Assembly: GCF_900101495.1 (NCBI RefSeq)
Contig: NZ_FMUS01000023.1
Coordinates: forward strand, 22,603 to 86,602
Reading direction: 5' to 3'
DNA from: Alkaliphilus peptidifermentans DSM 18978
GTDB lineage: Bacteria > Bacillota > Clostridia > Peptostreptococcales > Natronincolaceae
Length of the DNA: 64,000 nucleotides
Shown here: positions 8,623 to 17,180 of the stretch, piece after piece
How the letters are laid out: each line of letters begins with the position of its first letter
How positions within the stretch are numbered: position 1 is the first letter of the stretch
Program-made: the position numbers and the translations under genes
Notes under the pieces: model-generated
The model's database searches: none
Told to the model about the DNA's origin: nothing
The model's input: only the letters and a program-made list of their open reading frames with translations

Positions 8623-9555
8623 CTATTGATTACCATGTAAATTCTTAATTTGATTGTTTTTATCCAAAACTATCTCTTGATTATAGGCAGCCAACGAAAA
8701 TATCTTTTCAGCCTCTTCTAAGCTCAACCCCTTCATTAGCATGTTTTTAGGGTCAGCTTCACCTATACCTTCCTTGTGTAATTGGTATATATAACTAACA
8801 GCTTGAGGCAAAAATCCCAGTAATCTCGCACCAATTGCATCTGCTGCAATGGCATCTGTTGAGGCTATAATTAACCCTTGAGTATTTACTGGTTTTCCGT
8901 CAGAGGGTCCAGTACCAATCATAGCCTTATCGACACTTAAAATAGCTAAATCAATAGGTATTTCTTTAGTAATTGCTGCAATAAAACCGTGAAGATCTTC
9001 ATGTATACCTAATTTTTTCTTTGGAAAGCCGTGAATCTCAGCAGGTGGCCAACCTAAGGCTATATTTTTAACCGTTCCACTAATTGTAGCTTCTTCATGG
9101 ACTTTTAGCTGGCTAAAGCTTATTAGAACATCAACCTCTTTGATAAGACTATTTATTTTAGTAGCTTTTATTATATTATGCTTTAGAAATAATTCCTCAT
9201 AGGGTCCATAGTTTAAATCTATGAACTCTATCTTTTCCTCTTCTATAACTTTTTTATATCCAACCTTATTAAAGACATTTTGAGTTTCATCCCCACCAGA
9301 ACCACATGCGACAGTAATCCTTCTGGGATTCAACTTCTTTATGTATTTTATTAATTCCCGTAATGTTTGAGGTCCAACAACAGTGCCAGTATTAGCTGGT
9401 TTTGCCTTCACCCAATTTGGTGTAATTACAACATGATCTCCATCTTTAATAATATTATTTATTGGTAATCCATTTAACGCCTCAGAAATAGCTTCTCCTT
9501 TTATAGCACTTCTTGAAATACATACAATTGGCTCTAATATCCTTTTACTTTTCAC
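8623..9555 (-). CDS. DUF362 domain protein without Fe-S domain
   Basis: 310 residues. The DUF362 core is recognisable from GDHVVITPNWVKAKP, the VDVLISFSQLKVHEEATISGTVKNIALGW segment and the late IASTDAIAADAIGARLLGF block. Members are cytoplasmic proteins of unknown activity, often carrying or lying near ferredoxin domains. This copy ends after the core and has no clustered cysteines. Its start lies 71 bp downstream of a second DUF362 gene on the same strand, so the pair may be co-transcribed. I can assign no reaction. Confidence 0.8.
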   Translation of the reverse strand: MKSKRILEPIVCISRSAIKGEAISEALNGLPINNIIKDGDHVVITPNWVKAKPANTGTVVGPQTLRELIKYIKKLNPRRITVACGSGGDETQNVFNKVGYKKVIEEEKIEFIDLNYGPYEELFLKHNIIKATKINSLIKEVDVLISFSQLKVHEEATISGTVKNIALGWPPAEIHGFPKKKLGIHEDLHGFIAAITKEIPIDLAILSVDKAMIGTGPSDGKPVNTQGLIIASTDAIAADAIGARLLGFLPQAVSYIYQLHKEGIGEADPKNMLMKGLSLEEAEKIFSLAAYNQEIVLDKNNQIKNLHGNQ

Positions 9556-9626
9556 AGAAACCCTCCCTATATTTTATATATTAAGGGTTTCCAGTTGGTT
9601 AAATGCTATTCATTTCAGCTACCTAT

Positions 9627-10775
9627 TTACATTCGTAGTAACCGATCAACTAACTTTTTGCGTTTTATTAGAACTGCCTTTTTGGGGCATAATTCTTGAC
9701 AGCAGAAGCATCTAATACATTTTTTTAGGTCAACATAGGGCTTATTGTTTATCATTGTTATAGCATCTGGCGGACAACTAACTTCACAATCTCTACAACC
9801 AATACAATCCTTATGAACAAATACTGGTTTAGGCTGAAGTGTGTTCATTAGTATATTTTCTAGGAATACAGGCACTCTGCCCTTGATAAAATGTATGCTA
9901 TTCATACTTGGTACTTTAAATTTTTCAACCTTGCATTCTTCAATTAATAAGCCTTTAATCTGACAATCTACAAGATTTTCATCAATAAAGCCCCTCTCTA
10001 TACAGCTTCTTACAGAAGGAATATCAACTGGGTTAATTCCAATTATTTTGGCGGCAACAGCATCAAGATGATATGGACTTTCGGAAGCTAATACTAGTCC
10101 TACTTCTCTTGGGTTACCTGCTGATGGTCCTTCCCCTTCCATTCCAATTATCCCATCCATAAAAGACAATGTGGGCTTAACAAAGCTACATACATCCACC
10201 AGCATATTACAAAACTGATGTACATCAGGCATTTTAAAATGATAGTCTACTTTCTGTAATCCTGGTATTACTCCAAACATATTTTTTACTGCTCCTGTAA
10301 ACACAGCCATTCCATGGGTTTTTAGTTTAGATACTGAAATAACAACATCTACCTCTTTAACTATTTTAATTAAATCTATTTTTTTAATAACTTCGCCTTC
10401 TGGATAATCCTCTTCAATTACTTCAATATTCTTGTTTAAAATAAAGCCACCTTCATTAGCTATATCCTCGATACCACAGGCTCGATAAATACCCTCCAGA
10501 TGCTTTACTGTATATGGTCCTGCTGGACTATCACCTACAATAACTTCGCATCCAAACTCGGTCAATAGGTCTCCTAAAGCTTTTACGAAAATAGGGTGTG
10601 TTGTTACAGCCTCCTCTGGCTTTTTTTTCATCAGCAAATTTAGCTTTAATAAAACCCGCTGTCCCTTCTTTACATACTTATCTAGTCCACCTAAATAAAA
10701 TACACTTTCCTCAAGGGCTCTTCTAACATTATCGTACTCATAATCAATTGATTTTGTAATAGCTACAGTTTTCAT
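9627..10775 (-). CDS. DUF362 protein with C-terminal 2x[4Fe-4S] ferredoxin domain
   Basis: 382 residues. The DUF362 core (about 20-290) has GQRVLLKLNLLMKKKPEEAVTTHP, VDVVISVSKLKTHGMAVFTGAVKNMFG and a SPYHLDAVAAKIIG block. The tail carries two ferredoxin motifs, CIGCRDCEVSC (324-334) and CIRCFCCQELC (353-363), each completed by CP, so two [4Fe-4S] clusters are expected. An electron-transfer-dependent cytoplasmic enzyme is likely; the substrate is unknown. It lies 15 bp after the Cof phosphatase gene and upstream of the cluster-free paralog. Confidence 0.85.
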   Translation of the reverse strand: MKTVAITKSIDYEYDNVRRALEESVFYLGGLDKYVKKGQRVLLKLNLLMKKKPEEAVTTHPIFVKALGDLLTEFGCEVIVGDSPAGPYTVKHLEGIYRACGIEDIANEGGFILNKNIEVIEEDYPEGEVIKKIDLIKIVKEVDVVISVSKLKTHGMAVFTGAVKNMFGVIPGLQKVDYHFKMPDVHQFCNMLVDVCSFVKPTLSFMDGIIGMEGEGPSAGNPREVGLVLASESPYHLDAVAAKIIGINPVDIPSVRSCIERGFIDENLVDCQIKGLLIEECKVEKFKVPSMNSIHFIKGRVPVFLENILMNTLQPKPVFVHKDCIGCRDCEVSCPPDAITMINNKPYVDLKKCIRCFCCQELCPKKAVLIKRKKLVDRLLRM

Positions 10776-10790
10776 TTTAGCTCTCCTAAA

Positions 10791-11609
10791 CTATAAAACA
10801 AGTTTTTCTATACCACGGGCTACTCCATGCTGATCATTTGAATCAGTTAAGTAATCGGCTTTATTTTTTACTTCTTCTTCACTATTGCCCATAGCTACAA
10901 AAGCAGCTACATGGTCTTTCATTGATAGGTCATTATAGTTATCTCCAAAGGCAATAATCTCTTCTCTTTTTATATCCATAACCCCTGCCAGCTTTGATAT
11001 GGCCCTTCCTTTAGAAACACCTTGGTTCATTATCTCCAAATTATTATACCATGATTTATCAACTTCAATGTTTTGAATACTATTAAAATCCTTTCTTAAA
11101 GTTTCTAACTTCTCTCTATCTTCATCTACAATTACAAATTTTAGTATTTCCAGATTGTTGTTAGTAATAAAAGAGACAACATCATCCAATGGTTCTATAT
11201 GGATTACTTCATTGATTCTTTTTCTCCCTTTCCAATAATAGGTGTCGAGATAGTTTATTTTTTGACGATCCACATATAGCTTTTCTTGATCATAGAAGTG
11301 AAAATATATATCATTTTTCCTACATATTTCAATTATCTTAAGGGCATCCTCCAAATCTATAGAATTTGAGTATAATACTTTGTTATCGTGGTAATTTCGA
11401 ATCAATGCGCCATTACAAGCTATTATTGGAGTTTGAATCCCTAAAATTTCAGCATAAAACCGTGCAGAAGTAAATATCCTGCCTGTTGCTATGGCTACCT
11501 TAATTCCAACCTCTTGTACCTTTTTTAATGCATTTTTATTCTCTTGGCTAACCTCATTTTCACTATTTAGCAATGTACCATCCATATCTAAAACAACAAG
11601 TTTATACAA
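10791..11609 (-). CDS. Cof-type HAD-IIB phosphatase
   Basis: 272 residues, standard for Cof/YidA sugar-phosphatase-like HAD enzymes. Motif I LDMDGT has catalytic Asp8 and Asp10, motif II is IATGR, and motif IV is AFGDNYNDLSM. A C2-type cap lies between motifs II and III. The family dephosphorylates phosphosugars, flavin or pyridoxal phosphates; the specificity cannot be read from sequence. First gene of a three-gene minus-strand run with the two DUF362 genes. Confidence 0.9.
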   Translation of the reverse strand: MYKLVVLDMDGTLLNSENEVSQENKNALKKVQEVGIKVAIATGRIFTSARFYAEILGIQTPIIACNGALIRNYHDNKVLYSNSIDLEDALKIIEICRKNDIYFHFYDQEKLYVDRQKINYLDTYYWKGRKRINEVIHIEPLDDVVSFITNNNLEILKFVIVDEDREKLETLRKDFNSIQNIEVDKSWYNNLEIMNQGVSKGRAISKLAGVMDIKREEIIAFGDNYNDLSMKDHVAAFVAMGNSEEEVKNKADYLTDSNDQHGVARGIEKLVL

Positions 11610-11668
11610 TTTTTCTTCCTCCTATAAGTTTAATTTTGTAAATATTTAATAAACTTTCTTAACAAGGA

Positions 11669-11697
11669 TTGACAATTTATTAACGTTAATTTATAAT
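11669..11697 (+). promoter_or_regulatory. Consensus sigma-A promoter of perR with internal palindrome
   Basis: TTGACA (11669-11674) and TATAAT (11692-11697) with exact 17-bp spacing. The spacer contains the perfect palindrome ATTAACGTTAAT (11679-11690), well placed for autoregulation by the Fur-family product or another repressor. Confidence 0.85.
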
Positions 11698-11742
11698 TAG
11701 GGTGAATAATGGATGCTTTACAAAATTTTGGGGGGTGTTTAG

Positions 11743-12156
11743 ATGGAGACCCTAGTAAGAACATTGAAAGACAATAGGTGTAAAATTACACCACAGAGAT
11801 TAGCAGTATATCATGTTTTAAAGGACAACAAAAATCATCCTAATGCGGAAGCAATCTTTAAAATGCTTGAACCTAGTTATCCTACCATTAGCTTAGCTAC
11901 AGTGTATAAATCACTTGAATTATTTGCAGATCTCGGTTTAATCCAAGTAATAAATCTTGGGGAAAATAGCTTTAGATATGATCCTAACCCTCAAATTCAT
12001 CCTCACATCATTTGTACAAAATGCAATAAGGTTGAAGATCTATCTGAAGATTATTTTAAGGATCTTGTTTCAACTGTAGCCAGCATCGCTAATTACACCA
12101 TAACCAAACAGCATTTATCCTTTTATGGTTTATGTCCGGCATGTAACTCTCATTAA
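11743..12156 (+). CDS. perR: Fur-family repressor, PerR type
   Basis: 137 residues: N-terminal winged helix with the Fur family's SLATVYKSLELF helix (50-61) and a C-terminal dimer/metal domain. Structural zinc motifs are CTKC (91-94) and CPAC (131-134). Residues His32, Asp80, His86, His88 and Asp99 line up one-for-one with the regulatory metal ligands H37, D85, H91, H93 and D104 of Bacillus subtilis PerR. Asp rather than Glu at the last position favours peroxide sensing over iron sensing. Transcribed from a consensus promoter, convergent with and overlapping the cobD gene by 4 bp. Confidence 0.82.
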   Translation: METLVRTLKDNRCKITPQRLAVYHVLKDNKNHPNAEAIFKMLEPSYPTISLATVYKSLELFADLGLIQVINLGENSFRYDPNPQIHPHIICTKCNKVEDLSEDYFKDLVSTVASIANYTITKQHLSFYGLCPACNSH

Positions 12157-13265
12157 CACTTGTTAATCCAAGTGTTTTTTTCTTTTATAATACTCTTTAG
12201 CTCTTTAATTAACCTTTCATTTGAGGCTCCATCTTTAACAGCTAATCTAATATATTTTTCATTTAATCCCTTAAAGCTAGAGCAATCTCTTATTAATATA
12301 CCCCTTTTAAGTAAATTTGCCTGAAGGGTTTTTGCTGTATAATTATTTTCTAATAGCTTAAGTAGCACAAAATTTGTTTCAGAGGAAAAAACCTTTAGCA
12401 CTTTAATTTCATTTAGTTTATTAAAAAAATTAACCCTTTCATTTTTAAGCCATTTAAAGCTATTTGCTACATACTTATCCTCTGATAAAAGTATTCTGCC
12501 AAAATAACTGGCAAAAGTGTTGATATTCCATGGCAATGATAACAATTCAATTCTATTTTTAATATCTAAATTACTGGTTACACCGAATCCTAGGCGTAAA
12601 CCTGGTATTCCATAAAATTTTGTAAAGGCCCTTACAACCATTAGATTTTTATATTTTTTGCATTCATTCATCAATGTATGTATACCCATTTCATCAGCAA
12701 AATCCATAAAAGCTTCATCTATTATCAGGAATATATTATTTTCCTCACAGAAATCAATAATACACATCATCTCACCCTTTGAGATCAACCTCCCTGTAGG
12801 GTTATTTGGATTACATATTATTACCATATCAATACTTTTATCAGCAGCTAAATATTTTAACAAATTATCAACATTTAATTGAAAAGAATCCTCTTCCCTT
12901 AAAAAATAGTGAATAATATTTTTTCCTCCAATATTTAAGGCCCTTTCATATTCACTGAAGGTTGGCTGTACTATTAGAGTATTTCGGGGAGCTACAGCAT
13001 TAATAAAATCAAATATAATTTGTGCTGCGCCATTCCCCACCAATATATCCTCTACACTTAATCTATAATACTGTGCTATAGAATCCTTCAATTCATGATA
13101 ATTAATGTCTGGATATTTTGTTAAATCATCAATCCCGTCACATATAATCTTTTTCAAACCATCTGGTACTCCTAAAGGGTTAATATTTGAACTATAATCT
13201 AGTATACTATCTTTAGCAATACCGGTTCTTTTTTCAATTTCGTATATATTTCCACCATGAGTCAT
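12153..13265 (-). CDS. cobD: L-threonine-O-3-phosphate decarboxylase (cobamide aminopropanol arm)
   Basis: 370 residues, a PLP fold-type I aminotransferase-like protein. It starts THGGNIYEI and has LDYSSNINPLG, the typical CobD opening, then NPNNPTG and the PLP-lysine region VRAFTKFYGIPGLRLGFG. Such enzymes decarboxylate threonine phosphate to (R)-1-amino-2-propanol phosphate, which CbiB attaches to cobyric acid. A histidinol-phosphate aminotransferase is the main alternative, but the position as last gene of the cobamide operon decides. The 3' end overlaps perR, and the perR terminator lies inside its last codons. Confidence 0.88.
   Translation of the reverse strand: MTHGGNIYEIEKRTGIAKDSILDYSSNINPLGVPDGLKKIICDGIDDLTKYPDINYHELKDSIAQYYRLSVEDILVGNGAAQIIFDFINAVAPRNTLIVQPTFSEYERALNIGGKNIIHYFLREEDSFQLNVDNLLKYLAADKSIDMVIICNPNNPTGRLISKGEMMCIIDFCEENNIFLIIDEAFMDFADEMGIHTLMNECKKYKNLMVVRAFTKFYGIPGLRLGFGVTSNLDIKNRIELLSLPWNINTFASYFGRILLSEDKYVANSFKWLKNERVNFFNKLNEIKVLKVFSSETNFVLLKLLENNYTAKTLQANLLKRGILIRDCSSFKGLNEKYIRLAVKDGASNERLIKELKSIIKEKNTWINKC
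12155..12186 (+). terminator. Terminator of perR inside the end of cobD
   Basis: AACACTTG (12155-12162) pairs with CAAGTGTT (12169-12176), followed by a T-run to 12181. It lies wholly within coding sequence of the convergent cobD gene. Confidence 0.8.
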
Positions 13266-13416
13266 TTATATCCCACCTAATAAGATTATTAACATGATCA
13301 AAAGCATTTATTGCATTAATTATCTATGGATAAAATGCTTTTGTTTCCAGGGAACCCATGCGTTCCCTAGGACGCTTCGCTGTATCCTCCTTATTGGAGA
13401 TAATGGGGGGACCCCC
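13266..13416. repeat. Intercistronic inverted repeats between cbiB and cobD
   Basis: This 151-bp spacer holds AAAAGCATTT (13300-13309) with AAATGCTTTT (13333-13342), and AGGGAAC (13349-13355) with GTTCCCT (13362-13368 region), then a GGGGGACCCCC palindrome at about 13405-13415. Another pair, TATTGCATAG (13429-13438) and CTATGCAATA (13458-13467), lies in the end of cbiB. Parts recur at 43238-43300. Possibly a repeat element inserted in the operon; it could also tune cobD expression through mRNA folding. Confidence 0.6.
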
Positions 13417-14382
13417 TTAAAAACCCCCTATTGCATAGAACCTATTAACGAACTTTCCTATGCAATAAAAAAATACCAGCCCAACAAAGGAGGCAGCGTA
13501 CATTAGTTTTATGGTTTTTAAAATAACATGAGGCTCTAACGGTTTTATCCTAATACCTATCGTAGGCTTGTCTATAATCTTTCCAAAATATTTACTGGGT
13601 CCCCCCAGTTGAATCATTAGAGCACCTGCCACTGCTGCTTCAGGATACCCAGAGTTAGGACTGCTATGGTTTCTACCTTGAGTCTTTGCCATTTTCAATG
13701 AGTCAATGTAACTTTCTCCCGTTAGTAACCCACCTATAGCAATAAATAAAACACTTAGCCTGGCTGGTATATAGTTGACTATATCGTCAAGAATTGCAGA
13801 AGCTTTTCCAAAATATAAATATCGGCTGTTTTTATAGCCCACCATTGAATCCAGGGTATTTATTGCTTTATATGCCATTGCCAATGGAGCTCCGCCTATT
13901 GTAAGATAGAACATAGGGGCAATGATACCATCAGATATATTTTCTGCTATAGTTTCCACCGTTCCTCGAACGATCTCTTCCTTTGTTAATGAATTTGTGT
14001 CTCTACTTACTATATATGACAGCTGATGCCTTGCCTTTACTATATCATTATTTTGGAGGGCTTGTAGCATCTTTTTACCTTCATCACCTAAACTTTTGGT
14101 GGCAAGGACTGTGTAGGAAAAAGCTATTGTTATAATAATTCCTAAAGCAAAGTGGAGGGTATATGCGGCTTTGATAATGATATATGTAGTTATATAGCTT
14201 GTGGCTACTACTATTACTGTTAGTATGACTCCCATTAATAGTTGAGCCTTTTCTGATTTTTCATTATAAAGGTATGTTTCTAAGCTGCTAATAAGCTTAC
14301 CTATAAATCGCACTGGATGTGGAAAATTTTGTGGATCACCAAGTAGCAGGTCTAAAAAGTAACCTCCAAGTAATACTAGCAT
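13417..14382 (-). CDS. cbiB: Adenosylcobinamide-phosphate synthase
   Basis: 321 residues, an integral membrane protein with several hydrophobic segments. It opens LLGGYFLDLLLGDPQNFPHPVRFIGKLI, the CbiB signature, and contains ETIAENISDGIIAPMFY and QGRNHSSPNSGYPEAAVAGAL, both conserved. It joins aminopropanol phosphate to adenosylcobyric acid. The start overlaps the end of cbiP by 7 bp. The last ~15 residues coincide with a DNA repeat also seen at 43.2 kb, so the C-terminal tail may be recently acquired. Confidence 0.95.
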   Translation of the reverse strand: MLVLLGGYFLDLLLGDPQNFPHPVRFIGKLISSLETYLYNEKSEKAQLLMGVILTVIVVATSYITTYIIIKAAYTLHFALGIIITIAFSYTVLATKSLGDEGKKMLQALQNNDIVKARHQLSYIVSRDTNSLTKEEIVRGTVETIAENISDGIIAPMFYLTIGGAPLAMAYKAINTLDSMVGYKNSRYLYFGKASAILDDIVNYIPARLSVLFIAIGGLLTGESYIDSLKMAKTQGRNHSSPNSGYPEAAVAGALMIQLGGPSKYFGKIIDKPTIGIRIKPLEPHVILKTIKLMYAASFVGLVFFYCIGKFVNRFYAIGGF

Positions 14383-15911
14383 GGGCTTTCTTCCCCTAAA
14401 ATTTTATATATAGTCTTAATATCTACATTTTCTCTAAAAAGATTAGCAAGCTTATTATACTCATTTTCCTTAAACTCATTAAGGGTACTAGTAGACTCTA
14501 TTTTGTTTAGTCCTTTTACTTCAAGAAAGTAATTTACAAGCTTAGTAGTAAAGTCCATTTCATCAAACACTCCATGTAGGTATGTACCAAATACTCTACC
14601 GGACTCACCTATTGCTCCATCATAATAGTCAGCTTCGGTGCCTAATTTATTGGTGATGCGAATAAAGGGAATGGCGTTTTTATGTAATACAGTTCGACCC
14701 ATATGTATTTCATAGCCAGATACCTTCATGGGTGTATCGTCATTATTGAAGGTAATCCCCTTAGTTTCAATTAACCCCTCCACCTGGGTTGTTACCTTAC
14801 TACCTTCGAAGTTTGTTTCAATATCCAGTAATCCTAGACCCTCAATCTCTTTAATACTACCTTCAACAGAGTCAGGATCAGTTAACTTTTTACCAAGCAT
14901 CTGGTATCCACCACATATGCCAAAAACAAACGCTCCTTTGTTATAAGCCTTTAGTATTTGGACCTCTAATCCACTATCCCGTAAATATTTTAAATCTGAT
15001 ATAGTATTTTTTGAGCCAGGTATAATAATAATGTCTGGATTATCAATTGAATCAGTATGGGATATATATTGAACCTGTATCTCTGGTATAGTATCAAAAA
15101 TATGAAAATCAGTAAAATTTGAAATGTAGGGTAAGCGAATTATATCGATTTTGACCCTGTTTTCACCCTCTACTACCCTCTTAAATCGATCGGTTACACT
15201 GTCTTCGTCTTCAATATTTAAGTTCCCATAGGGCATTACCCCTATCACTGGTATTCCTGTTAGTTCCTCTATCATTTTTAAGCCAGGCTCCAGTATTTTT
15301 CTGTCACCCCTAAACTTATTTATTATAAGTCCTTTAACCCTTTTTCTCTCATTTTCATCCAACAGCATAATTGTTCCGTATATAGATGCGAATACCCCTC
15401 CACGGTCTATATCTCCAATGAGAATAACAGGACAGTCTGCTATTTCAGCCATACCCATATTTACTATATCATTTTCCTTAAGATTGATTTCTGCGGGGCT
15501 TCCTGCCCCTTCAATAACAACAATATCATAGCTATCAATTAGCTTTTGATATATTTCTCCTATCATATCCTTTAGCTTTGGTTTATGTTGATGATATTCA
15601 CTTGCTGTCATGTTTTTATATACCTTCCCATTCATAACCACTTGCGCTGCTTTTTCTGCTGTAGGCTTAAGAAGTATAGGATTCATTAAAACAGAAGGCT
15701 TAATTTTTGCAGCTTCTGCCTGCATAACCTGTGCTCTTCCCATCTCTAGTCCATCTTCTGTTATAAATGAGTTTAGTGCCATATTTTGAGATTTGAATGG
15801 AGTAACACTAAAGCCATCCTCTACAAATATACGACAAAGGGCAGCAGTTAATAGACTTTTACCTACTGATGAGGCAGTGCCCTGAAGCATAATACCTTTT
15901 CCTTTTTTCAT
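14376..15911 (-). CDS. cbiP: Cobyric acid synthase (glutamine-hydrolysing)
   Basis: 511 residues, full-length CbiP/CobQ. The N-terminal dethiobiotin-synthetase-like ATPase domain has GTASSVGKS at 11-19 and FKSQNMALNS, the family marker. The C-terminal class I glutamine amidotransferase domain has the nucleophile Cys333 in FGICGGYQMLG and a TYLHGVFD histidine segment. It amidates four side chains of adenosylcobyrinic a,c-diamide in the cytoplasm. ATGA overlap with the upstream ABC gene and a 7-bp overlap with cbiB indicate tight coupling. Confidence 0.96.
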   Translation of the reverse strand: MKKGKGIMLQGTASSVGKSLLTAALCRIFVEDGFSVTPFKSQNMALNSFITEDGLEMGRAQVMQAEAAKIKPSVLMNPILLKPTAEKAAQVVMNGKVYKNMTASEYHQHKPKLKDMIGEIYQKLIDSYDIVVIEGAGSPAEINLKENDIVNMGMAEIADCPVILIGDIDRGGVFASIYGTIMLLDENERKRVKGLIINKFRGDRKILEPGLKMIEELTGIPVIGVMPYGNLNIEDEDSVTDRFKRVVEGENRVKIDIIRLPYISNFTDFHIFDTIPEIQVQYISHTDSIDNPDIIIIPGSKNTISDLKYLRDSGLEVQILKAYNKGAFVFGICGGYQMLGKKLTDPDSVEGSIKEIEGLGLLDIETNFEGSKVTTQVEGLIETKGITFNNDDTPMKVSGYEIHMGRTVLHKNAIPFIRITNKLGTEADYYDGAIGESGRVFGTYLHGVFDEMDFTTKLVNYFLEVKGLNKIESTSTLNEFKENEYNKLANLFRENVDIKTIYKILGEESPC

Positions 15912-17167
15912 TTTATTTCCTCCAATAGCTCTAGCATTTTATCCTTTCCTTCAACTACAATTAACCCCTTTTCTCTAAGAAGCTGTATCTTATTTAAGCC
16001 CTTTCCGCCGGTATAATCAAATTTGATATTTTCGTTGCTACAAAGCTGGTAGACTCTTTTTCCCTGATTTAGCTGTGCCTCTAAAATATCTAGATTTTTA
16101 TAATTACCCCACCCTATTGGCACCTCTGTCATTATAACTACATCTGTACTATTTGCTAACTTATGTGCTACCTGCAGGCTATTATCACTTATTTCACTAA
16201 AGGGCATTTCCTCTGCCATTTCTAAGTTATACATACATCCAAGCTCCCAATCGCTATCCCCTTTATTTACAACCCCAAGGGTTACTCTATAACCTCTATC
16301 AACAAGGGTTTGGATTAGTCCTTTACCAGTTCCACCACCACAAATTATATGTACTCCTACATTTTTGAGTTCTTTTTGTCTTTTTATCAGAGATATTGGA
16401 TGGATTTGAAGACACCCCGTATAACTATTGCGTTCAATTACCATCTCCATCTCATATGCCTGTTGAAGAATTTCCACTGTCATAACAGCTTCAGTTTTCC
16501 CCATGGTTATCAAATTACCCTTATGCATTAGTATAATTTCCCCACTATATCTAGCAGCTAAATTCATGTCATGGAGTACTGCTACAATTGTAACACCCTT
16601 CTCTTTATTTAGAGTCTTTAGTAGGTCCAACACCTCGATTTGATGATGAATATCAAGAGATGACGTAGGCTCGTCAAGAAGAATTACCTTTGGCTCTTGA
16701 GCAATTGCTTTAGCAATGATAACCCGTTGTCTTTCTCCTCCACTGATTTCATTAATATTTCTATCTCGAAGGTACCATGTATTGGTAGCCTCCATGGCTT
16801 CCTTTACAATCGATAAATCTTGGGGGCTCTCCTTCTTAAATCTTTTTATATGAGGATTACGACCCATTAATACAATATCATAGACAGTGAAATCGTAGGA
16901 TATATTTGTCTCCTGTGGAACAACTGCCATTTCCTTTGCTAAGCTTTTTGTCGAGTAGTCATTAAGCTCATTATCATTTAGAATTATAGTCCCTTTTTCT
17001 GGTTCTAGATTGGCTGCTAAAAGCTTCAATAGCGTGGATTTCCCAGATCCATTTGGCCCAATAATAGTAACAAATGACTTTTTTTCAATTTCAAAGCTTA
17101 TATTGTCAATGATAGTACTTTCATCATATTTAAAGGTTAAATTATTTGCTATAAGTGATTTCGCCAT
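15908..17167 (-). CDS. btuD: Cobalamin/siderophore-type ABC ATPase with extra C-terminal domain
   Basis: 419 residues from the ATG at 17167, which has GGAGG five bases upstream. The first ~250 residues are a FecE/BtuD-type ATPase with Walker A GPNGSGKST (37-45), signature SGGERQR and Walker B VILLDEPTSS. A separate ~155-residue domain follows, opening VHIICGGGTGKGLIQTL, a glycine-rich nucleotide-binding-like turn, with later VIMTEVPIGWGNYKNLDIL. That domain is not part of normal BtuD and I do not recognise it. It energises corrinoid import with btuC and btuF; the extra domain may link uptake to corrinoid handling (inference). Confidence 0.88.
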   Translation of the reverse strand: MAKSLIANNLTFKYDESTIIDNISFEIEKKSFVTIIGPNGSGKSTLLKLLAANLEPEKGTIILNDNELNDYSTKSLAKEMAVVPQETNISYDFTVYDIVLMGRNPHIKRFKKESPQDLSIVKEAMEATNTWYLRDRNINEISGGERQRVIIAKAIAQEPKVILLDEPTSSLDIHHQIEVLDLLKTLNKEKGVTIVAVLHDMNLAARYSGEIILMHKGNLITMGKTEAVMTVEILQQAYEMEMVIERNSYTGCLQIHPISLIKRQKELKNVGVHIICGGGTGKGLIQTLVDRGYRVTLGVVNKGDSDWELGCMYNLEMAEEMPFSEISDNSLQVAHKLANSTDVVIMTEVPIGWGNYKNLDILEAQLNQGKRVYQLCSNENIKFDYTGGKGLNKIQLLREKGLIVVEGKDKMLELLEEIK

Positions 17168-17180
17168 AATATCCTCCATA

